From Candidatus Onthousia faecipullorum (lineage in GTDB: Bacteria > Bacillota_I > Bacilli_A > RF39 > UBA660), in NCBI GenBank assembly GCA_018715925.1, contig DVKQ01000092.1:1-41509 (forward strand): DNA of 41,509 nucleotides. The letters run 5' to 3'. Made by a program: the position numbers and the translations under genes. Below, in pieces: positions 32,707 to 39,449 of this stretch. The notes beneath the pieces were generated by a model, which saw only the letters and a program-made list of their open reading frames with translations, did not search any database and was not told where the DNA came from. The number at the start of each line of letters is the position of its first letter. The stretch's first letter is position 1.

Positions 32707-32857
32707 TAGTAACCTCCTCAAAAAAGCTTAATTGTAAATTTACTCTTACTTTCTTACTCTCTAATTTATTAATACAATTAGGACATAAAACTTTATCATC
32801 ATATCCTTTACAATAATTCCAATTACCACACAAATCGCACTTATCCTTGAACCTCAT
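32612..32857 (-). CDS. Small zinc-finger phage protein
   Basis: 81 aa from the ATG at 32857. Two CxxC pairs (CDLCGNWNYC and CPNC) indicate a zinc ribbon in residues 8-30, followed by KKVRVNLQLSFFEE. The last 35 residues are low-complexity, Asn-rich and coincide with the overlapping membrane peptide gene, so they may not matter for function. A TTG at 32875 is an alternative start. Confidence 0.55.
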   Translation of the reverse strand: MRFKDKCDLCGNWNYCKGYDDKVLCPNCINKLESKKVRVNLQLSFFEEVTNDNIKSFNYICNDNYINNRNIYNSSFDKSIH

Positions 32858-32858
32858 T

Positions 32859-33029
32859 TTAAAATCCTGTTTCAATAGCCATATAAACCATTACAAACTG
32901 AATAACAGATGCTATGAGTGTGACTATAAAGCTATATCTTTCTCCCTCTCTTGAGTCTCCATCTTTTGCCATAGCAATACCTAAATTCAAAGTCATTAAT
33001 ACACACAAAACTATAAAATATATGTTCAT
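32859..33029 (-). CDS. Small phage membrane protein
   Basis: 56 aa, ATG with GAGAGGTAG upstream. Two hydrophobic segments (IYFIVLCVLMTLNLGIAMA and SFIVTLIASVIQFVMVYMA) separated by a charged loop DGDSREGERY. Unknown role. The 185-base gap upstream (33030-33214) holds short AT-rich inverted repeats but no gene I can support. Confidence 0.6.
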   Translation of the reverse strand: MNIYFIVLCVLMTLNLGIAMAKDGDSREGERYSFIVTLIASVIQFVMVYMAIETGF

Positions 33030-33214
33030 TACTACCTCTCCTCTCTTCCTCTATAAAAACTTGACATAACCCCTAAAACTGTAAAGTTTTTGCTAATTGC
33101 TTTTATTTTTCATATTTCCTTATTTATCAATACTTTAATTAGTATTTTTCTTTTTTTAATCTTAAAAAACTTGCACTACTTACCTAATCTCGTTAATTTA
33201 CCATTTTTAGTATC

Positions 33215-33490
33215 TTATTTAATTCTTTTTAAGATGTATCGTTTACCCTTTTTCACCCTCTTATAAGGTGTCTTTAATAGGTCTTTTAATACAGGGATGA
33301 TATGATTACATATACTAACAAATGTATCAGCTAAACTATCAAACATTTCTTTCAATGTATCAAATGCTTTATTATATTCTTCTTTTATGTTAGCATTTAT
33401 ACTTTTACTATCTGCATCACATATACATTCATAAATTAAACCTACATTATAACATTGTTCTAATGTCATATCACTATATTTTAATTTCAT
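33215..33490 (-). CDS. Unknown early phage protein with basic C-terminal motif
   Basis: 91 aa, helical (NIKEEYNKAFDTLKEMFDSLADTFVSICNHIIPVLKDLL). It ends in YKRVKKGKRYILKRIK, closely similar to YRRVKKGRKYKLKLTK in the gene upstream. Overlaps that gene by one base. Unknown. Confidence 0.6.
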   Translation of the reverse strand: MKLKYSDMTLEQCYNVGLIYECICDADSKSINANIKEEYNKAFDTLKEMFDSLADTFVSICNHIIPVLKDLLKTPYKRVKKGKRYILKRIK

Positions 33491-33762
33491 TATTTTCCTC
33501 CTAACTTATTTTTCTCTATAAATGGTATATCTATTTTTCTTTCTAATCTGTTCATGGATTTGCCAAATTTAGTTAATTTTAACTTGTATTTTCTCCCTTT
33601 TTTTACTCTTCTGTAATATAAACGAAATACATTTAACATTAACTCTTTTTCTATAGCAGTTGGTATTGGTTTACATGCATTTGCAAATTCTAATGAGGGG
33701 CTTTTTAACCCTAGTACTGCTTCATTAAAAGATTCTTTATTATTTGAATAACATGAACTCAT
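33490..33762 (-). CDS. Unknown early phage protein with shared basic motif
   Basis: 90 aa. A central helix (PTAIEKELMLNVFRLYYRRVKKGRKYKLKLTKFGKS) carries the same basic motif as the downstream gene. Possibly DNA- or RNA-binding; not recognised. Confidence 0.6.
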   Translation of the reverse strand: MSSCYSNNKESFNEAVLGLKSPSLEFANACKPIPTAIEKELMLNVFRLYYRRVKKGRKYKLKLTKFGKSMNRLERKIDIPFIEKNKLGGK

Positions 33763-33765
33763 TTG

Positions 33766-34425
33766 CTATTTTCCTCCTATAAATGTAGCTTCTCTAGCCT
33801 TTTCTGCATCTTCTTTATTCCACATAACATATAACAAAGTTGTGCCTGGCTCGTCGTGATTATACATTTTCATTAAAGTTAAAACATTACCACCATTTAA
33901 GATATACATATATCCAAAGGTTTTTCTTAAGCTATGTAAACCAAATTTAAAATCTATACCACAAGCCTTAATAACTTTTGGAAATATAACTTCATTACAG
34001 TTCTGCCTAGTAATAGGATAGATAACATCTTTAGTTATACCTTTATATGTATCTTTCTTCTTCTGCCCCATAAAAAGATAATCATTTTCTTTTAAATCAT
34101 AAGTTTCTATGTATTTTAATATCTCTTCATGAAGCTTTTTATTCATTCTAAAATTTTGCATTTTTCCTGTTTTATTTTCTTTAATAGATATATAACCCTT
34201 TATAACATCTTTAACTCTTAATTGCAGTAAATCTTCTGCTCTAAAAGCTGTGTTAAATCCTATTAGAAACAACATATAATTTCTATAAGCCTGATATTTC
34301 TTAACATCACTTTTTGCATGATCTATTTGTTGTTTTAAAAAAGTCATAACTCTATCTAAAAGTTTTTTATCTCTAATAGGTAATGTCTCTTGTTGCCCAC
34401 CATAGCTTTTTATTCTTCTAGCCAT
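33766..34425 (-). CDS. Tyrosine recombinase, short form
   Basis: 219 aa. All catalytic residues are present: Arg62 (TAFRAEDLL), Lys85 (ENKTGK), His164 and Arg167 (HSLRKTF), His190 and nucleophile Tyr199 (TLLYV). The N-terminal core-binding domain is short (about 45 residues). As a serine integrase performs integration, this second recombinase may resolve multimers or act during replication. It lies in the early lytic operon, not beside an att site. Confidence 0.88.
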   Translation of the reverse strand: MARRIKSYGGQQETLPIRDKKLLDRVMTFLKQQIDHAKSDVKKYQAYRNYMLFLIGFNTAFRAEDLLQLRVKDVIKGYISIKENKTGKMQNFRMNKKLHEEILKYIETYDLKENDYLFMGQKKKDTYKGITKDVIYPITRQNCNEVIFPKVIKACGIDFKFGLHSLRKTFGYMYILNGGNVLTLMKMYNHDEPGTTLLYVMWNKEDAEKAREATFIGGK

Positions 34426-34580
34426 AACTTACCTACTTCGTTCAATTCACATTCGCCTATAACCCACAAAAGAGCCTGTTTTTCTGCATTTAACTTTCGT
34501 ATGGTATCTACATCTATAATCGTCTCTAATTGCTTATCTATGGCATTTATAACTGCAATAATCTCATCTTTAGTTTTCAA
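34410..34580 (-). CDS. Small helical phage protein
   Basis: 56 aa, start TTG at 34580 with AAAGGAG about ten bases upstream. KTKDEIIAVINAIDKQLETIIDVDTIRKLNAEKQALLWVIGECELNEVGKLWLEE, likely two helices. It overlaps the previous gene by 11 bases and the recombinase by 16 bases. Unknown. Confidence 0.55.
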   Translation of the reverse strand: MKTKDEIIAVINAIDKQLETIIDVDTIRKLNAEKQALLWVIGECELNEVGKLWLEE

Positions 34581-34986
34581 GTTCTTCTAACTCCTTTCTT
34601 TTTAAAATTAAATTAATCTTAAATATATCTTTAGCATTTCTATAAGGAATGCCTTTATAAGTATCTAAAACTCTTGCATATCCCTCTAACAGAAAGTCAG
34701 CAGGGCATAAATCCTCTATAACTATTCTTCCGTTAATAACACTATAAATAAGTTGTACTTCGCCATACACCTGTGAAAATATTAAGTCAGTTGGAATAGA
34801 TGCAATATACTTGCCAGTATCCCTAACTTTCAAATTTTTCAACAAGTGAAAACATACATATTTATAACTTTTCGGACAATAAAATTTTAGACTTCTATAC
34901 TTTTTAACAAAATCATTGTAATCAAGAAAAGTAACTAACTTGTCATCTTCTTCTAAATTAGAAAATGAAACAGATTTATTAGTCAT
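34570..34986 (-). CDS. Unknown early phage protein
   Basis: 138 aa. Globular; LVTFLDYNDFVKKYRSLKFYCPKSYKYVCFHLLKN and a beta-rich middle (KYIASIPTDLIFSQVYGEVQLIYSVINGRIVIEDL) then a helical end. No recognised motif. Confidence 0.6.
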   Translation of the reverse strand: MTNKSVSFSNLEEDDKLVTFLDYNDFVKKYRSLKFYCPKSYKYVCFHLLKNLKVRDTGKYIASIPTDLIFSQVYGEVQLIYSVINGRIVIEDLCPADFLLEGYARVLDTYKGIPYRNAKDIFKINLILKRKELEELEN

Positions 34987-35179
34987 TAATTAACATATAA
35001 TTCCTAACTTCATAATAAGAACAAATAGAACCTTTTTCTTGATCACACATTTTTGCATACTTTTCAAAATTATCAGAACTGTTATAAACTAATTTAGCAA
35101 TAACAAATACTGCAATAATTCCTAATAATATTAATAAAGCAACCTTTACCCAATTTCTTAAAACCATTCTTTTTTTCAT
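34979..35179 (-). CDS. Small phage membrane protein
   Basis: 66 aa. Basic start MKKRMVLRNW, one membrane helix (VKVALLILLGIIAVFVIAKLVY), and an outer part with two Cys. Its leader lies opposite the small RNA candidate at 35219-35273. Unknown role. Confidence 0.6.
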   Translation of the reverse strand: MKKRMVLRNWVKVALLILLGIIAVFVIAKLVYNSSDNFEKYAKMCDQEKGSICSYYEVRNYMLIND

Positions 35180-35183
35180 AATT

Positions 35184-35212
35184 TTTACAATTATGACACT
35201 TTGTGATAAAAT
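35184..35212 (+). promoter_or_regulatory. Promoter of a short RNA
   Basis: TTTACA (35184-35189), 17 bases, TGaTAAAAT with an extended -10 (hexamer 35207-35212). Nothing longer than eight codons follows before the terminator. Confidence 0.6.
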
Positions 35213-35218
35213 AAAGAT

Positions 35219-35273
35219 GTTAATTTATTTAACAGAAGATTAATGGCTGGGGAGCTTTAATCTTTCTTTTTTT
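35219..35273 (+). ncRNA. Candidate 55-nt small RNA in the lysis-lysogeny region
   Basis: From the expected start near 35219 to a clear terminator: AAGATTAA (35236-35243) and GCT pair with AGC and TTAATCTT (35257-35264) around a GGGG loop, followed by TCTTTTTTT. A 10-bp inverted repeat (ATGACACTTT 35193-35202, AAAGTGTCAT 35276-35285) encloses the unit. The RNA would be antisense to the leader of the minus-strand early operon. No protein is encoded beyond a 7-codon frame. Confidence 0.55.
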
Positions 35274-35304
35274 ATAAAGTGTCATATCTCCTTTCCTTTC
35301 TAAA

Positions 35305-35406
35305 TTAATAATAATTTTCTTGTATATGTTCTTTAATTAATTGTATTAATTCTTTTTGATGTTCTATTTGAGGTGGATTTATTACTTTTATTTTTAACTT
35401 ACTCAT
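35305..35406 (-). CDS. 33-residue early phage peptide
   Basis: SKLKIKVINPPQIEHQKELIQLIKEHIQENYY, with GGAGGGG seven bases before the ATG. The strong ribosome site and operon position support it. Unknown role. Confidence 0.5.
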   Translation of the reverse strand: MSKLKIKVINPPQIEHQKELIQLIKEHIQENYY

Positions 35407-35461
35407 TTAAGTCCCCTCCTATATTATTTTATTCATCATATTTTAGTTGGTAGCTTTAGTA

Positions 35462-35490
35462 TTGATTTTCTTTTTCCCCTCATTTACAAT
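35462..35490 (+). promoter_or_regulatory. Promoter of the lysogenic membrane protein
   Basis: TTGATT (35462-35467), 17 bases, TACAAT (35485-35490). The gene starts 29 bases further on with GAGGTG. Confidence 0.6.
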
Positions 35491-35518
35491 TAAACTAAAT
35501 GAAAGTGAGGTGAATAAT

Positions 35519-35881
35519 TTGAAAATTGATTTAACAATTACAATAACAGTTATATTAGCTCTATCTGCAATTATTTCTCCAATAATTGTTGCCATAATAA
35601 ACAATCGATTTCAGATAAAAATGAAGCAAATAGAGAACTATGATTTAGCAAAAAGAGATGCTTTAGCTAATTTTGCAGAAGCACTAGGTAAATATAAAGC
35701 TTCAGTAACTTTCAAAGATGAAGAAATATTCTTTAGTTCTTTGTATTCTCTCTTACTATACTTTGAAATTGACACTACATTTTTTACAAAGTTAGTCGAA
35801 TCAAAAGATGATACAGAAATACTATTTTTTGAAAGCAACAAATTGATTATTGAGCTGTCAAAACAAATAAAGTACAAGTGA
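35519..35881 (+). CDS. Lysogenically expressed membrane protein
   Basis: 120 aa from a TTG at 35519 with GAGGTG upstream. One membrane helix (ITVILALSAIISPIIVAII, about 7-26), then a soluble helical domain (QIENYDLAKRDALANFAEALGKYKASV, then SSLYSLLLYFEIDTTFFTKLVE). It has its own promoter and is the only plus-strand protein gene among minus-strand early genes. The layout suits a moron such as a superinfection-exclusion protein; this is inference. Confidence 0.65.
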   Translation: MKIDLTITITVILALSAIISPIIVAIINNRFQIKMKQIENYDLAKRDALANFAEALGKYKASVTFKDEEIFFSSLYSLLLYFEIDTTFFTKLVESKDDTEILFFESNKLIIELSKQIKYK

Positions 35882-36005
35882 TTAGTATAATTGATGAGTA
35901 AATTGTATATACCCACTTACCATCAATTATTTTTTTATGCCAATATAAATTAGCAATAAAATAAACTAAACATAAAATAAATACTAAAAATATTCTATAT
36001 AACAT
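35847..36005 (-). CDS. Small phage membrane protein
   Basis: 52 aa: LYRIFLVFILCLVYFIANLYWHKK, a polar loop, and a second hydrophobic stretch (SSIILITCTLFVLTA). AAGGAGAG lies just before the ATG, which abuts the upstream stop. Its end overlaps the convergent plus-strand gene by 35 bases. Unknown. Confidence 0.55.
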   Translation of the reverse strand: MLYRIFLVFILCLVYFIANLYWHKKIIDGKWVYTIYSSIILITCTLFVLTAQ

Positions 36006-36122
36006 TTACTCTCCTTTTTCATATTCAAGAATAAGTTTTAATAATTCAACTTTATCTTTACCATCAAGCATTTTTATCTTATCGGTTAAATCTTTAATCA
36101 ATACTTTTTTTAATTCTTGCAT
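36006..36122 (-). CDS. 38-residue helical phage peptide
   Basis: MQELKKVLIKDLTDKIKMLDGKDKVELLKLILEYEKGE, probably two helices. It lies between the cro-like gene and a membrane protein gene on the same strand, adjoining the latter directly. Weak ribosome site. Unknown. Confidence 0.45.
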   Translation of the reverse strand: MQELKKVLIKDLTDKIKMLDGKDKVELLKLILEYEKGE

Positions 36123-36134
36123 ATCTTTATCTTT

Positions 36135-36392
36135 TTATCTCCCTTCTTCAACTTCATAATCGCCACTTATATCGCTATTTTGTTGTGTCTGCATTACAAA
36201 ATCTTTAAAAAAAATATCACTTATATCACTGTCTAAAGCTAAAGCCAATTTTAACATAGTATCACTTTTCAAATATTTTAAATTACCTTGCTCTATTCTA
36301 ATAATAGTAGCTCTTGAAACTTTAGCAATTTCAGCCAATTCAAGTTGTGAATATCCTTTTTCTAATCTTTTTTCTTTTAAACAATTATTCAT
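36135..36392 (-). CDS. Cro-like XRE repressor
   Basis: 85 aa. Helix-turn-helix in residues 5-60: LKEKRLEKGYSQLELAEIAKVSRATIIRIEQGN. First gene of the leftward lytic transcript, divergent from the CI-like gene, so it takes the Cro position. Its promoter (36413-36441) is near consensus and must be strongly repressed in the lysogen. Confidence 0.85.
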   Translation of the reverse strand: MNNCLKEKRLEKGYSQLELAEIAKVSRATIIRIEQGNLKYLKSDTMLKLALALDSDISDIFFKDFVMQTQQNSDISGDYEVEEGR

Positions 36393-36412
36393 AGTTCCTC
36401 CTTTCTATGTTA

Positions 36413-36441
36413 ATCATACATTACAGCATTGTTGGTGTCAA
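36413..36441 (-). promoter_or_regulatory. Early lytic promoter
   Basis: TTGACA (36441-36436), 17 bases, TATGAT (36418-36413), followed by AAAGGAGG and the cro-like ATG. ACAATG/AACAACAT-type words lie around it and near 36491-36505 and may be operators. Confidence 0.75.
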
Positions 36442-36512
36442 GCATAAACAACATTTTTTCTTGATTTTTTTATTGAAATGATGTAAACTATACAATACAA
36501 TGTTATTAGGAG

Positions 36513-36896
36513 GTGTTAAGTATAAAAAACAATTTAGGCTCTTATATTAGAAAATATAGAGGTAATCAGTCTTTGAGAGAATTTGCAAAAAAATGTGGTA
36601 TAAGTCATACACATCTTGATAGCATTGAAAAAGGTATAGATCCACGAAGTGGAAAAAGTGTCCGTGTAACGATAGATACTTTAGAAAAAATCGCAAAAGC
36701 AATGAACATGACTATTAATGATTTATTAATCAATTCTGGCGAAGTATCTAATGAAAGTATAAATGCAGTTAATAAAAACAAATGTATACATAATTACGAT
36801 CTTGACGATGATGATTTAAAAATTTTAGAACTATTAAAGGAAATGGACAGTGAAAAAAAGAAAACAATAATTAATTTTATAAAAACTTTTAGATAA
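36513..36896 (+). CDS. CI-like XRE repressor
   Basis: 127 aa from GTG 36513. Helix-turn-helix in residues about 10-70: GSYIRKYRGNQSLREFAKKCGISHTHLDSIEKG and VTIDTLEKIAKAMNMTINDLL. The C-terminal part is short and acidic, with no peptidase motif, so induction is not by self-cleavage. The ribosome site AGGAGG (36508-36513) overlaps the GTG; the best-spaced codon is ATA at 36522, which also aligns with the usual start (I-KNNLG). Likely lysogeny repressor, head of the plus-strand operon to the integrase. Confidence 0.82.
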   Translation: MLSIKNNLGSYIRKYRGNQSLREFAKKCGISHTHLDSIEKGIDPRSGKSVRVTIDTLEKIAKAMNMTINDLLINSGEVSNESINAVNKNKCIHNYDLDDDDLKILELLKEMDSEKKKTIINFIKTFR

Positions 36897-36906
36897 GAGG
36901 TGAATA

Positions 36907-37119
36907 ATGAGAACAAGAGTTAGAACCATCAATAAAGTAAGAAATGGAACTTATGTTACAACTAGTTGGAAAGTAAGTGATTATTTAGTATCAAATATTT
37001 TATACTTAATATTCATATATATACCATATTTAATAATTAAATACCTATTTTACATTCCAATAAAATGGTGTGTCAACAAACTAATTTCTCTTATTAAAAA
37101 TAAAGACAATAACAAGTGA
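36907..37119 (+). CDS. Small basic membrane protein next to the repressor
   Basis: 70 aa, AGAGGTG six bases upstream. TRVRTINKVRNGTYVTTSWKVSDYL, then one or two hydrophobic segments (LVSNILYLIFIYIPYLIIKYLFYIPI) and a basic end. Small proteins of this kind recur beside repressors in Firmicute mobile elements. Unknown role. Confidence 0.65.
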   Translation: MRTRVRTINKVRNGTYVTTSWKVSDYLVSNILYLIFIYIPYLIIKYLFYIPIKWCVNKLISLIKNKDNNK

Positions 37120-37130
37120 GGTAATAATAT

Positions 37131-37288
37131 ATGAAAAATGACGAACGTATGAGTGACGAAGAATTATATAATCAGATAAACGAAAAACTAACTATGTGCT
37201 ATCTGATGAAGAAATAAAAATGATATTTAAACTCATAAGAGATAGACAAGATGAAATTGATAAGATGCTTGAAGAAAAAGAAAAATAA
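37131..37288 (+). CDS. Small acidic protein, frame broken by one base
   Basis: The ATG at 37131 (GAGGTAATAAT upstream) gives KNDERMSDEELYNQINEKL and stops at codon 29. The -1 frame continues ELYNQINEK into TNYVLSDEEIKMIFKLIRDRQDEIDKMLEEKEK to 37288. One extra A in the A5 run near 37192 would join them into a 52-residue protein. It could be a mutation, a sequencing error or a length switch. Position just upstream of the integrase operon makes a directionality factor conceivable, without direct evidence. Confidence 0.5.
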
Positions 37289-37291
37289 AAA

Positions 37292-37315
37292 GACCTCGTA
37301 CTGGCATACGAGATC
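37292..37315. terminator. Hairpin after the small acidic gene
   Basis: CTCGTA (37295-37300) pairs with TACGAG (37307-37312). The T-run follows only on the minus strand (TCTTTTTATTTTT), so on the plus strand it may simply stabilise or partly terminate the transcript before the HNH-integrase pair. Confidence 0.5.
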
Positions 37316-37352
37316 AAATGAAAAACTACTTAGCTACCAACTAAAACTATAA

Positions 37353-37400
37353 CAATGACATAGAAGTTTTTCTATACAATGATATAGGAGTTTTTCTATA
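37353..37400 (+). repeat. Two 24-bp tandem repeats before the integrase operon
   Basis: Units 37353-37376 and 37377-37400 differ at two positions. Each contains ATAG(A/G)AGTTTTTCTAT, a small inverted repeat. They lie in a 195-base gap with no gene, 83 bases before the HNH start; probable protein-binding sites. Confidence 0.8.
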
Positions 37401-37482
37401 TTATTGTATCTTACTTTTTTAAAAAAATCAAATAAAAAAATCACAAAAAAAGTCACAAAACAAATAAAAAAGGATGGTATAA

Positions 37483-37917
37483 ATGAATATAATAGAAACT
37501 GAAATATGGAAAGATATAAAAGGTTACGAAAACTACTATCAAGTTAGTAATTATGGGAGGATAAAATCAAAGGCACGTATAAGAAAAGGTAAGCAAAAGC
37601 AATTTTATTTAACTAAAGAAAAGATATTATGTGCTCACGTTAATAAAAAGAGAGGATATGTACAAATATTATTAACAAAAGAAGGCAAGCAAAAGTTATA
37701 CTTATGCCACAGATTAGTGGCAGAAACTTTTATTCCTAATCCAAATAATTATTCTGAAATTAATCATATAGACGGAAATAAGCAAAATAATTATGTAAAA
37801 AATTTAGAATGGTGTACTCATAGTGAAAATATTAAGCATGCATATAATAAAAGTTTAATTCCAGAAACAAAGAATAGACCAAAAGGTCTAAAATATAAAA
37901 AGGAAGTGTTACAATGA
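37483..37917 (+). CDS. NUMOD4-HNH endonuclease
   Basis: 144 aa. An N-terminal NUMOD4 DNA-recognition motif (EIWKDIKGYENYYQVSNYGRIKS, 7-29) is followed by an HNH nuclease: LCHRLVAETFIPNP, INHIDGNKQNNYVKNLEWCTHSENIKHA. This is the plan of free-standing homing endonucleases. Its stop overlaps the integrase start by ATGA, so they are translated together, which is unusual. Confidence 0.88.
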   Translation: MNIIETEIWKDIKGYENYYQVSNYGRIKSKARIRKGKQKQFYLTKEKILCAHVNKKRGYVQILLTKEGKQKLYLCHRLVAETFIPNPNNYSEINHIDGNKQNNYVKNLEWCTHSENIKHAYNKSLIPETKNRPKGLKYKKEVLQ

Positions 37918-39356
37918 AAATAGGTGCTGTTTACAGAAGAGTGTCAACTGATGAACAAGCTCGTGATGGTTACTCTCTATCTGCACAATTAAAAGCAATT
38001 AAAAAGTATGCATCAGAGCATGATATTTTTATAGATCCTCAATACATTTTTACTGACGAAGGTATATCTGGTAGAAAAGCTAAAACAAGACCTGCATTTA
38101 TGGAAATGATAAAACAAGCTAAAGCAAAAAAGTTTGATGTAATTTTAGTTCATAAATTTGATAGATTTTCTAGGAATAGAGAAGATTCTGTAGTATATAA
38201 ATCATTATTAAAAAAAGAATATGGTATAAATGTTATCTCAATATCAGAACCATTAGATCCTGATGATAAGATTAGTGTTATTTTGGAAGCATTTTTTGAA
38301 GCATTCGCAGAATATTATTCTTTAAACTTATCTAGTGAAGTAAAGAAAGGTCAACTTGAAAAGCATTCGGAAGGTGAATTGCAAACTAACCCTTCTTTTG
38401 GATATAATGTAGAAGATAATAAACTTGTTATTAATAGTGAAGAAGCAGAAATTGTTAAACTAATATTTGAACAATATGCCATAGATAATCTACCTATGAT
38501 GGAAATTGCTAGAAATATTAACAAATTAGGGATTAAAACTAAAAGAGGAAATAAATTTGAAAATAGAACTATATATTATATACTCAATAATCCAGTTTAC
38601 ATTGGAAAATTAAGATATACTCCAGGAAGAAGAAAAGATACTTATGATTTTGATGATCCTAATACAATTATCACAAATGGAAAACATACTCCTATTATTT
38701 CAAGCGAACTATGGGATATGACACAAATAAAACTAACAAAAAATAATAAGTGGAAAAAACCTAAACAACATATTGATAATAACCCTAAACATTGGACTAA
38801 AGGCTTAATAAGATGTAAGGAATGCGGTTGCACTATGGTAACCTGCAATAAGACAAAATTACGTTGTAATGGATATAATAAGGGTAAATGTTCCAACTCC
38901 TCTACTCTTTCTATTGAAGAAGTATACCAATTAATAATAAATACTATAAAAGATACCATCAATAATGGAACAATTGACCATATAGTACCAAATAAAAAAG
39001 AAAGGAAAGAAACTGATAAATATTCTATTATTAAACATCAATTAGAACAACTTAAAGACAAAGAAAAAAGAATAAAGGAAGCTTATCGTGATGGAATAGA
39101 TACTCTTGAAGAATATAAAGAAAATAAAGATATTTTAACAAAAGAAAAAGAAAGATTAACAAAGGAACTTAATAATACTGAAAAACCTAAAGCAGAAACA
39201 AGAAAAAAAGAAATTATAGAAAATGGGAAAAAAGTTTATGAGATACTAAATAATGAAAATATATCTATAAAAGAAAAAAATGAAATAGTTCATATATTAA
39301 TTAATAAAATAGAATTTGACTCTAACACTAATACTTTAGAGGTATATTACAATTAG
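37914..39356 (+). CDS. int: Large serine recombinase (phage integrase)
   Basis: 480 aa. Catalytic domain 1-150 with RRVST (Ser11), FTDEGISGRKAKTRPAF and HKFDRFSRN; recombinase domain about 155-290 (NPSFGYNVEDNKLVI, NNPVYIGKLRY); zinc ribbon C301/C304/C318/C326; then a long coiled coil (about 370-430) that controls directionality. It ends 107 bases before attR, the normal place for the integrase of such phages. It should catalyse attP x attB, and excision with a directionality factor. Confidence 0.95.
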   Translation: MKIGAVYRRVSTDEQARDGYSLSAQLKAIKKYASEHDIFIDPQYIFTDEGISGRKAKTRPAFMEMIKQAKAKKFDVILVHKFDRFSRNREDSVVYKSLLKKEYGINVISISEPLDPDDKISVILEAFFEAFAEYYSLNLSSEVKKGQLEKHSEGELQTNPSFGYNVEDNKLVINSEEAEIVKLIFEQYAIDNLPMMEIARNINKLGIKTKRGNKFENRTIYYILNNPVYIGKLRYTPGRRKDTYDFDDPNTIITNGKHTPIISSELWDMTQIKLTKNNKWKKPKQHIDNNPKHWTKGLIRCKECGCTMVTCNKTKLRCNGYNKGKCSNSSTLSIEEVYQLIINTIKDTINNGTIDHIVPNKKERKETDKYSIIKHQLEQLKDKEKRIKEAYRDGIDTLEEYKENKDILTKEKERLTKELNNTEKPKAETRKKEIIENGKKVYEILNNENISIKEKNEIVHILINKIEFDSNTNTLEVYYN

Positions 39357-39449
39357 TGTCCCTTTTGTTATAAGTTCCTCGGAACTGTATAGCGAATTTT
39401 AAATAGCTTTTTTCATTAAATTTAGTAATTTAAGACTTATTTTATATAA

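Noticed and set aside
33030-33214. A gene in the gap between two early genes
   Set aside because: Only short frames without ribosome sites; the gap holds AT-rich inverted repeats and no convincing promoter.
37131-37288. Programmed -1 frameshift in the small acidic gene
   Set aside because: The run reads GAA AAA CTA in frame, which does not form an X_XXY_YYZ heptamer; a one-base length change is simpler.
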